49,429 bases of DNA, from positions 1 through 49,429 of the IMG/VR virus record IMGVR_UViG_3300025082_000011, one strand, 5' to 3'. The notes under the pieces are model-generated. The model searched no databases. It was not told the origin of the DNA and saw only the letters and a list, made by a program, of their open reading frames with translations. This DNA is from a virus. Below are positions 33,701 to 40,400 of the stretch, piece after piece. Position 1 is the stretch's first letter; every line of letters begins with the position of its first letter. The position numbers and the translations under genes are program-made.

Positions 33701-36700
33701 AGCAGGGCGGGGGCGGGCTCCGCCTTCAGCCACATAGCCGACATCAGGGCGGGGAGGGGCTCCTGTGCCAGCATCGGCCATAGCCTTATACTTGGCATCT
33801 ATAGCGCGGTCGCCGTAACTCACCCAAATCTCGTCTATCCGGCCTTGAGGTCCAACCCCTTGTCGGCCATAGTTTGTGAGCCACTCATTGAAAAGACTTA
33901 TTTCGTCAGGGTTTAGCTTTTTACCAAGCAGCTCGGTAACTTTCGGAACACCGTCTATGGTCTCTACGACCGTACCGTCTAAGCGCTGGATAAACTCCAT
34001 CATAGTGGGGTTCTGTGTGGGCCACTTATCCTGCTTGGCCATCTCAAGGAGATGGCGCGTTTGCCTCTCGTAGGCATCTACAAGCTGTTCTCTTGCCCAC
34101 GGAATTTTTCTCCCCTCGACCCCTATTACCTTGCTCCCCTTTAAGTTGTCTAGTGCCGCAAAACCCCTAGCCACCGCACCGTTCATGCCGCTAATGGATA
34201 GTGTGTATTTGTCGAGCCGGGCCATGTTGTTAAGGTCATCGGGGTAGGGGACGCCCGCCACTATCCTCTCGTGCGCCCGGTCCCTCAAGTGTTCATATAC
34301 CTCGCGTAGGTTTGCTTGTCCCTGCCGATGGCCAGCTCTTTGCCCCGGGAACCTCTCCTCGTAAGGATGACGTACTGCGTCGTCGATGTTCCTGCCCTCG
34401 CGGGCACCGCGCACCTTGGCCTCGTCAACGACTCCCGTGGGGTCTTTTAGACCGCTTCCACCCTCCAACCATGCCTTGTGGTTTTCCAGCAACTCCTCTT
34501 CCGCTCGTCGCCGCACGTTGGCGATGTCATCTGGGCCGAGGGTAGCGCCTCTCGCGGCTGCCTCCCTACTAGCTTCCTCTAGGTTCCTTAAGAAGGTCTG
34601 GGTGAAGTCGTTTATCATTCCCTCTGAAAAACCGGCCTCACGCAGGATAGTAAGCACATCTTCTGGTATCAGCTCTTCCCAGCGCAGGTTCCCGGCACGG
34701 GCGCTCTTCAATATCTCGTCAAGCTCTTCTGGACTATTGGAGGCGGTGTTCCACATACGTAACGCATCCTTGCGCATAGCCGGGTCCTTGATAGCCTGCC
34801 GGATAAGCTCTTGGCCGTATTTACCGTCCAGCTGGTTAAATACCTTCCAGTAACTATCGTGGTACAAACGCATCCGGTGAGCCATCTCAAAGGCATCATT
34901 GAAATCGCCAAGCCCTTCAGCAACATTTTGTAGGTTTACATTTCTTATAATCGGTATATCTTTTAAGACAGGGAACTCGCGAGTGATGAATGGTAACTTT
35001 ACCATCCCGAGACTGCTTGCCGCATCTGGGTCCAAAACACTTACAGGGGAGAAGCCGAAGAAAGCCCTAACAAAGTCTGTAACGCCTATCTTGCCCTCTT
35101 CTATCACCCGCTGTGTGATAGGACCGACGTGCTGTTTCTCGCGCAGAGCTCGCACGAAACCCTCCATGATTTGAGGTGGGAAATAGTTTCTCTTATTCGA
35201 CACAATGGTTTGCAGGGACTGGAACGTATTGCCACCGGCCAGCATGAAGCGCAGGCGTGTGTCAAGCATATTCCTTACGGTGAACCCCGGGCGGGCAGAA
35301 AGGTTGGCCTCAATCCATATAGCGCGGGCGTTACGCCACAACTTGCCAAAGCCACTTCCTTTTACATGCTCAGTAGGAGCATCAATTAGGTTTCCTGCCT
35401 TGTCAATTATTTGTCTGTTAATAGGCACTTGGTTCTGCTGCTGGTAAAGGTTCTGCATACTTTGGCGCAACTTATCAGTTACCTCTTTATTCTTTTGCGT
35501 AACGCTCAGGCTGTCCCAGTCCACAAAATCACCGGCCGCCTTTTTGTATGCGTCCCCAATCAGTGTGCCGAGGCTGCGTTCCCCGGTCTTAAACGCGAGG
35601 CCGAAGTGCCCTCCCTCTTCGCTCAGTCGTTTTATTCTTGTGATGTCACGCGGGCTCATGTTAGTAATGATGCTAGGGTCACCGTTGGCATACTTCTGCC
35701 ACAGTTCGGGTGAAATCACCTCGCTGGGTATTTCGTCCGCACCTGCTTTCACGGTCTTGCCAGCAGTGCGTGCCATGCGGTTTAAGACATCAATAAAGTT
35801 TCTGGTATGAGTCCTTGCAGCGGAACGCGGTATCTCCGCAATAAGCCCTTTGATAAGCGGGGCACGAGCAGCTACCTTCGCTGTAGTCCCCAGCGTCCAT
35901 TTCACCGGCCAGAACACCGCCTTGAAAACCGCAGGGGGTATGATGTTGAGCGGGTCGAGTATCACCTCTCCCCAGAACTCTATCATCGGGTCTTCGTACA
36001 GCTTCTTGAGGTCGTCGGTCTCTACCCGGGTGAGTGCCCGCCCAGCCTCATTTTCCGCAAACTCCAACGCGGCGAGGAACTCCTTTTCCTTCTCCGGTTG
36101 GGTCACCCATGTATACGCAAACTCACGGGCATCCTCCCATTCCTCGGAGGTCTTACCCTGCCACGTATCTATAGCACCGGTCTCGAAGAACGTCTCAGCA
36201 CGCACTCGGGTTAGTTCCCCGGTCGCACTTAGCCGCTGCAATTCAGCTTTCACTTCTCTGGATTCTTTTCCAATACGCCCGAACCCAGCCACAGCCGCAC
36301 GGGCCAACTCCCCGGTACGCTCTTGTTTGTCCTTGACGTTCTGTACTCCACCCTGCCACGCAGAGGTGATGATATTGAGTGTACTCTGCTGGGACGCGAT
36401 ACCTCGGCCTGCCCCCCTTATAGCCCCCGGGATAAACGAGAACACTTGGACGGGGTTGAAACGCAATCCACCGGTGAGACCACTGATAAAGGTGCTTAGG
36501 GTATTCCCTATTCCACTCCCCCAAGCTCCCCAGTAGTCGACCTGCTCTTTGCCCAGCTTGCTTTCTCCCCTCACCGCGCCCACGTACTGCTTGTTAGCCA
36601 GAGAGGGGCCCGCAAGCCAATCCCAGACAAACTTCTCTCCCTTGCCGCGGCTTCGGTTTAGCTGTAGCTTATTCCCGTCAGGAAGGTATACAGTTTCGTC

Positions 36701-37417
36701 CCTGTCCTCATCGGGGAGCACAAGGCGCTTATCAGTCGCCGGTAATGCCAGTGGGGTTGGAGGTTGTTGTTCTGGGGGCTCTACATTGCGCAGGGCTGAT
36801 ACCGGCCCCACAAGCGCTTCGTAATAGTCCCCGTAACGATAATGGTACTCGGCCGCAGAGCGTTCTGACATCCCGCCGACGAACTCGGCCAGTCGTCTAT
36901 CCTTGAGACCGTTTTGTTTACCAATCTTGTAATACTCGGATATTCTGGGCATCATCAGCTGGAACTGCAACAGGGGTTCCTGCCGCTCTTCCTCGCTGTA
37001 GCCGTAGCCGACACCCTCGTCGTGCAGCTGGAATAGGCCCACAGAATGACCGTCGTCTCCAACGCTCAGGTGGTCGCCCCCAGATTCTGCGCCTATAAGA
37101 GAGAGTGTGATTTCAGGTGGCACATCATAGAACCGGCCATAGTCGCTGGCCAGCTCGTACCACTGCAGAAGACCATCCTTCTTAGGGGGTGCTGCCTGTA
37201 TTTTGTCCCGGACAGGCTCTGCGGGTTTATCCCGCGCCATCTTGATTTCGGCGGCAAACCCATCGGTATCATCCCAGAACTTCCCGGTACGCTTCTCGCG
37301 GAGACCCTGAAGTTCCCCACGGAGCTTGGAAGACGCTAGTCCCGTGTCCTTGGGCGGTAAGACAGGCTTTTGCCTGCGCCTTTGCGCCAGTCCACGGAGT
37401 TGTTCTTTGATTGGCAT
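24773..37417 (-). CDS. Giant multi-domain virion (polyvalent) protein, 4,214 aa
   Basis: Domains seen in order are as follows. Residues 84-200 are a lytic transglycosylase (catalytic Glu111 in GAESGG, then GLFQLHDEG). Residues 310-350 are hydrophobic Gly-rich segments. Around 705 lies ARPGFTVRNMLD, seen in large phage polyvalent proteins. Around 1478-1525 is an LPD-like segment (FNDTQLVSAVPGKWLKEL, then WTGLPDFL), and around 1790-1850 NYREYLITLPV to FIEELQSDW. At 2383-2395 is a zincin motif HEFAGH (His2388). Around 2540-2660 is an ADP-ribosyltransferase-like fold (VAYHGG, FFGFHAG). The C-terminal third is helical with FPSRSIPWWVQTLG. Such proteins are packaged in the capsid and ejected: the transglycosylase opens the wall and the enzymes act in the host. 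It corresponds in place and size to the N4 virion RNA polymerase, but no polymerase motifs were recognised. Confidence 0.8.
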   Translation of the reverse strand: MPIKEQLRGLAQRRRQKPVLPPKDTGLASSKLRGELQGLREKRTGKFWDDTDGFAAEIKMARDKPAEPVRDKIQAAPPKKDGLLQWYELASDYGRFYDVPPEITLSLIGAESGGDHLSVGDDGHSVGLFQLHDEGVGYGYSEEERQEPLLQFQLMMPRISEYYKIGKQNGLKDRRLAEFVGGMSERSAAEYHYRYGDYYEALVGPVSALRNVEPPEQQPPTPLALPATDKRLVLPDEDRDETVYLPDGNKLQLNRSRGKGEKFVWDWLAGPSLANKQYVGAVRGESKLGKEQVDYWGAWGSGIGNTLSTFISGLTGGLRFNPVQVFSFIPGAIRGAGRGIASQQSTLNIITSAWQGGVQNVKDKQERTGELARAAVAGFGRIGKESREVKAELQRLSATGELTRVRAETFFETGAIDTWQGKTSEEWEDAREFAYTWVTQPEKEKEFLAALEFAENEAGRALTRVETDDLKKLYEDPMIEFWGEVILDPLNIIPPAVFKAVFWPVKWTLGTTAKVAARAPLIKGLIAEIPRSAARTHTRNFIDVLNRMARTAGKTVKAGADEIPSEVISPELWQKYANGDPSIITNMSPRDITRIKRLSEEGGHFGLAFKTGERSLGTLIGDAYKKAAGDFVDWDSLSVTQKNKEVTDKLRQSMQNLYQQQNQVPINRQIIDKAGNLIDAPTEHVKGSGFGKLWRNARAIWIEANLSARPGFTVRNMLDTRLRFMLAGGNTFQSLQTIVSNKRNYFPPQIMEGFVRALREKQHVGPITQRVIEEGKIGVTDFVRAFFGFSPVSVLDPDAASSLGMVKLPFITREFPVLKDIPIIRNVNLQNVAEGLGDFNDAFEMAHRMRLYHDSYWKVFNQLDGKYGQELIRQAIKDPAMRKDALRMWNTASNSPEELDEILKSARAGNLRWEELIPEDVLTILREAGFSEGMINDFTQTFLRNLEEASREAAARGATLGPDDIANVRRRAEEELLENHKAWLEGGSGLKDPTGVVDEAKVRGAREGRNIDDAVRHPYEERFPGQRAGHRQGQANLREVYEHLRDRAHERIVAGVPYPDDLNNMARLDKYTLSISGMNGAVARGFAALDNLKGSKVIGVEGRKIPWAREQLVDAYERQTRHLLEMAKQDKWPTQNPTMMEFIQRLDGTVVETIDGVPKVTELLGKKLNPDEISLFNEWLTNYGRQGVGPQGRIDEIWVSYGDRAIDAKYKAMADAGTGAPPRPDVGYVAEGGARPRPAAAAGATIERDHLVEVNGIFYNVQRDEDVIRVPIERVEMPVGGPDDFNSRVQELIDGGSTREAAEVQAVAEGRGVPRARAVADMSEAELQTELVEIGQKMGTTDLRTTAGRAVRARQTEVAEELVRRGKGEWNNQAAAGPVSIVDFDQKSVLNTLPVSREKLRAELVQMSGDMAFDEKEVDTLLELIDLNGATAVRRGEADTLDDYYRSRYLSTITGSYGDVASDGSFLAQVGETHEWYYSRLARAFNDTQLVSAVPGKWLKELRRKPRAGVDRISQAEVKWTGLPDFLDEQSKLKADINGWVVYDRYGVVDPLKFVDEQYGGITVETTGLVWTDADAAAARALEIGGGHHSIKKGKLLYREGKVPRAAVEKHLIDNRLIIEDVTPTRLFDEMDWRTHGQDVGTFDDYKMDVHVSPMTKLRREITWNKTAGEVGHPFVETAGWRNAADAHVTKIEIFDEADNTIYSQTADGWMRENTMDVDGMQYDVRRVDIVDPERIAGVGAGNIRIEAEEAAMEWVKKEGISGKPLYRYNDWILGSKGIPDGVVGDMGENYREYLITLPVNRHTEKAYMSQHFRSAQMREVPNIVMHMRATDRVVDGKRVLFIEELQSDWIQTANKTGVRDATRVAELEEQLLGLDHSYRSALDKHPDFGGAVELDADLKVLTLVSPNSLFPSTAEVGITEYVHRVRRALDKSNFSRGLRDIIGTPEVGPGGEALLRRKLPGGLTSELMTQGKLRPDARERLRRVIEEGTAATDALRGRSWGETVEWDERLKTELASFMDAATEVPGGHHFGGRYGWRLDTETGDLIRLLETATLGGLPVAPEYLGKVISDEIYHLYRKLARERADEIRRTIRPPVSDARQGAALSGTPTPYSLQITETEGFLNAAKRGVPPPPFSDDWKDVGMKRMVRYAAEGNYDAIAWTTGKQQSVRYDKYISPDEVGHITWNPETKEFKVYQHTSDARVDDITGRVVPQGHPAEHNSAEMFEIQEQDLYRWIDPENAKALLASPKKNGKHVLRGRSPADSYDLAPWRGTLDPHDIEIVSGGMVQGYDEEMVSSMKRFGKQWDGGMETWNLKTGEQPTWEARNLGGGEVEDFLEPIHYMSINDEMRKGLKDPTALMQGAKGMVKFEGERAFVRLFESADFSTLVHEFAGHPFLRNILRENSADYRVVKGWINKEAKRLNKLKAAGELSDEQLASFFIDARGNQIDEIKMVVGGDLTFSAEEIFARGFERYLLDGALPAPGLKSLFDRIRDYLLKIYRVVTGSPLDLELSDDIRVVFDRLLEDPEGYAIQAKRILSGEPIVAYHGGMEPLETIGLKGEGGFFGFHAGTEEAARARLAKPSVADDEVFINKVKITPKQPYLPEGRILDERLDADRMFLFEVGRFDEQGAREGYLRGAELLEQGYDVIPYINTMEAEGVVSYMVIDPSAVKVVGKPLKGTVGKGHPYQFMPDVNDRGIKVINAYRDELGQGPLLFPKTKSGFFSLKNYPDSPAAKAAGYESQEALQTAAAKILDDAPLNDTSEIVKVAYEHLTQQIGRQYRKLDVQVQAFFGEDEPYRFAQHLRDDVMGNDRLLFRPTERSFGASELSRRRSHPLLAKTTHEVPAVIRDETGKIVPMLDEAGAPVMYQMSEGDLLRATHDYISHFALRSEFDVVGDVAGWQAHIRTIDDPLARWALTNETLVRSSHANSGLATMESAWMPSRLATDVPEQKVFLPPLKMVLTGDSAVDAPIRELMERLPGYVDEPSYLGREIISTDVPVRHTGRRFASHTDLDPQSIMRWSREMGDTVGATSMGHVKGNRPYTKRVLSPDIHTYTAYMKPKDFLTLNPPRDRSPYKEAFFPWARELIEKGEARFAPPFVEVAMDPAGNTWRITSHEGRGRATLARELDPDRLIPVDISVGFGNPTANAWGKAIGRRWTDEAFEDDFVRQWRAANPEASDFAKEVGQWNPYSSPDGYGIRRGDRITGRIAVAEGLNLLPIQADKTARRPRYVWDKAAENIERFWGDIPFPPVPRNVRSLSRGITEQFGTPIRVSRPVGDGFERSLRTMEELRKGSGIRLREVGQADLRRTGWDRLKNGEGPFRYHAALLDSINVDHGTRYTLDDIIPYDEIQDTISRRGFDPNGGEVLTQNFHEAIDGHPPGSMASQFLMQAQADTSVFSDALRKWENDLLGKTGPVTMEDWGGVTQWAERAKMLKAYLNDIAMFGTERGEIPEELVKLFGENSSIVRELRELELRGAVGHTNDAMIDYSRDMVIDEAMKTVIPFWKFPSRSIPWWVQTLGANPRILSNYNKIQELSERMQLQAGATRNAGGPLPRLRGHFQLGDTDWWYDPFNSLSFTDVVPQRGPSFDTTDTIDPDAPLVNRLVNYLYAHGGKVGLYLAPWVDIPIRKMTNIIDENQYPERSLFGQLDLIPPWTQRYLIQKTEATINWNESDYLTPQVPWKGYLVARELLSITAVTIADTTDPSEKLRLARLAETALQSQEGELYEQARDNIERSEYTARLFGYLSGAYAKKFGVGERELFRVRDEANRLARKIASDANYEEIYKTWRYETGEGVLRGLYGSISWVRDENDEPVYRDRWWEEVSSGITTSQQKTAYLAERNRLWANLQAGIFELAIGDSQGAAELATEYYDADDELKEKYPEARFKWSPYFKSDATIKEYIIGVFMGYLRDLKPRYDKTEETFPEYEERLENWYEVVIPASAAPALAHVVEELTEEEEGVVIDGVETTKVTGVDLQTAIGDGSVLLAMANREAYDTWDLTTDGVYDALNRVWRDNFYNRYWDLVAERSGYERDVAEQIFADEFPERPGEDEIVEWVFNLYGQQFEEKDLRDAINGRDIYSVEEKMTRNDTPEETMAREIWNVIAWVGPNKKALRDAMGDEVEWLDFWYKTDGDPTAFGDNEEFHAFYDMIMDAKMMMGVEEPTMDQTRDFMTAEGLNDEFRGYAQAILGDDIFDLQSFYFGLTADEKRAFRES

Positions 37418-40400
37418 TTATCCCAACGCGACATCTGGCTGCCGGATTACAGTAGGCGCCATTCTGCCCTTATTGCCAACACTGGTTGGGTAATAAACCA
37501 TACGCGCCAGCGAGACGTAAGCCGCCGTTTCAGGCTGGCTACTCGCTGATGAGAGCATAGGCTCGATTGCACCCAGCATAGCCTCGTAGTCCGCGCTGCG
37601 TTGTCTGCTTCCCTCCACCGGCAGGTAACGCATAATCGTATTCAGGAAGTCGTGGAACCATGTGTATCCCGGCCCGGCGTCATAACCCTGTGCCTCACGC
37701 AGGCCATCCATGGCTGTTATCATGTTCTCCGTCCAAGTCTTGTTCATAAACAGGCCGATGTCGAGGTCCTGTGTTACCGGCAGGTTCAGGTTTGCGGCAC
37801 TGTATGCCGTAAACTCCTTCGGTGCATTACGGTAGAGGTTGGACCCTACTGCCATCCCGTCCTGTGATGCTAGGTAAGGCATAACCGCATTGAGCACACC
37901 AAGGTAGTCGGCAAGCGGCCCCTGCTTGGCAGGCACATAACTCTGCCACCAAGAGGGCTGGTTGGTAATACCGTAAGTAACATCCGAGTTCTGGAGGCCC
38001 TCACCGTACATTGCGTACTGGCTAACTGGACCAGCCGCATTACCAGATTCGTTGAACGAGTAGCCGGGATTGTAGGCACCACCATCGCCCGGCAAACCAG
38101 CGGTTGAATCATCGCGTTGTTCGACCGTAACGGTGTCACTCGGTGGACCACCCCTCGCTGCCCCACCGCCGTTGTGATATGACCAGCCTGCTGCTTTCTG
38201 CATCCGCAGGAAGGTGTCGGCGTCCTCCCCGTAGTCAGCCGAGTACCACTTCACGTACTGCTCGGCCATGTCGAACACGTCCTCGCCCCAGCCGTGTCTC
38301 TCCATAGCCCCTTCACGGCCAAGCCCTGCCGCCTCACGCACTATGAAGGCCATGTTCTGTAGTTCGTCCCAGCGCCCTTCAAGCAGGTCTGGGTCATGCG
38401 TCTCAGCGGGGATGATGATGTCAGCGCTTGTCTCGCCAGCCGCAAGGTGGGGGTTCCCGGCTTCAGGGTCATCCTCTCCCGCGATGGCCTCCTCCACGCC
38501 CTCCTCGCCAAGAACATGGTCGAAGATAGCGTTTGCCGCGGCCCCATCATCGTCGAGACCAAATATCTCGCCATCGGGGTTGGTGATGAGCATATTGTCG
38601 TCCTCATCAAGGCTAACGGCGTTCATCGCCAACAGCGCGTCTATCTGCTCTTGGGTCAATGGTTGGTTACTGATATCCTCGCTAACATAAAGGGGCGCTA
38701 CACCGCCCAAATCAACTCCCAGCTCCTCGGCTATTTTTGTTGCATCGGCTTGCACTTCCCCGCTAAGTGGGTCGCCCGGTGCCCGGTCGAACCGCTCAAT
38801 GGCCTCCTCGACAGTGAGGCCCGACCCGGCCAGTTCGGCCGCAGTGAGGCCCGACCCGAGAGTGGCATCAGAAATTGGTTCGCCCTCCGGTGTTACGACA
38901 TCTCTTTCAGGCGGCCGCTCAGGTCCCGTCGCTAACCATGCCTCAAACACTTCCTGCGCGGAGGCACTATCATCCATATGGAGTTCTCGGCGATACTGCT
39001 CAATTTGTTCAGCGGGAACACTCCCGCCGCCACCCACGTCGGCCCATAATTCGTCTTCTCCGCTACCGGCGAGCCAGTCACCGGCTGCTTGAGCCCAAGG
39101 ACCTGAAGCGATTTGCCCGGGGGTTGAGTACCTAAAGAAGTCACCTGTGTCTCGAGCCAAGCCCTCAAAGAAACCCTCCTGACCCGTGTCCGGCGACAAT
39201 CTGGGGTCAAAGCCGCTGGGAGCGGCGCTCGGGCGTTGCCCTCCGCCGCCGGTTGCCTCAAGCCACCGGTCAAAGCCACCCTCGGTGGCACTATACCGTG
39301 TACCATCGACCTCCCTCTCGCTATCAGGAAGCGCCTCCCAAGCGTCAAAAGCCCTCTTTCTACCCGCCTCGTCGTCGGTGTAAATTCGATTGCCGACTCG
39401 TATACCTTCTTCAGGGGGTCTTGGAACACCTGTATCAGCGCCTTCACCGCGCAGCCCTTGGAGTCCGCCTCCCTCGCGCTGTGCGCGATTCTTGGGCGAA
39501 CCGAAACCTCCGCTTGCCTCAAGCCACCGGTCAAAGTCAGCCTCGGTGCGACCATACCCTCCTATGATTGTTTTCCCGGGCCCAACTATGCTCAAATAAG
39601 CGTCAAAAGCCCTCTTTCTACCCGCCTCGTCGTCGGTGTAAATTCGATTGCCGACTCGTATACCTTCTTCCTCAACGAGCGCACCCCGGAACCGCCCCCC
39701 TTCGGGCGGACGTTCCGGTTCGCCCAAGAGGAGTTCCGACATGGACAAGGACTTGTCCATAGCTATACCGGGCAATGGGGTTATTTCTTCCTCGTACGTT
39801 TCTGCGATTACGTCCCCCGCAACGTCTAGAGCACTGCGTTCTTCCTCCCGTTCCAGCCAGTGTTCACGGTATTCTGGCTGGTCATACTCAACGGGCCAAT
39901 CCTCCGGGTTTAGGCTCTGCGACGCGGGCACGCCACCTGCCCCGGGAGTCCTCCGACCACCAACTTGCCCAATTGTTTCTGCGGGGGGCACACGGGCGTA
40001 GTCAAGGTCATGCTGAATTTCGTCTATCTGCGCTTGGGTCAGGTAGCCCAGCCCTCCGTTCAACCACTTGAACGGGTTCGGTTGAACCACTTCTTCCGTG
40101 TCTACTGATACTAGTTCCGTGTAGGTACTTTTTGTAACCGGGTCCCGAACCTGTGTGGTCACAATGTCCTGCTCGGTGAGACGAACCTTTCCCATATGAA
40201 CGGCTTGCAGCCACTCCTGCTTCCTGTCGTCGGCTTGGTCAAATTTTTCCTGTAGGCGCTCCGGCTCATCGGGCGGCATCGCGAAAGGGAAACCTCGCTC
40301 CCGGGTAAAGAACTCCTGTACACCCTGTTGGGTAATATCCCCCGTGTCTTCGGCGGGCACACGCTCGCCGGGTAACAAACCAGAAAGAGCCATAGTGGGT

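Noticed and set aside
24773-37417. N4-type virion RNA polymerase
   Set aside because: Place and size fit, but I could not see the T/DxxGR or other polymerase motifs; transglycosylase, zincin and ART-like parts were seen instead.
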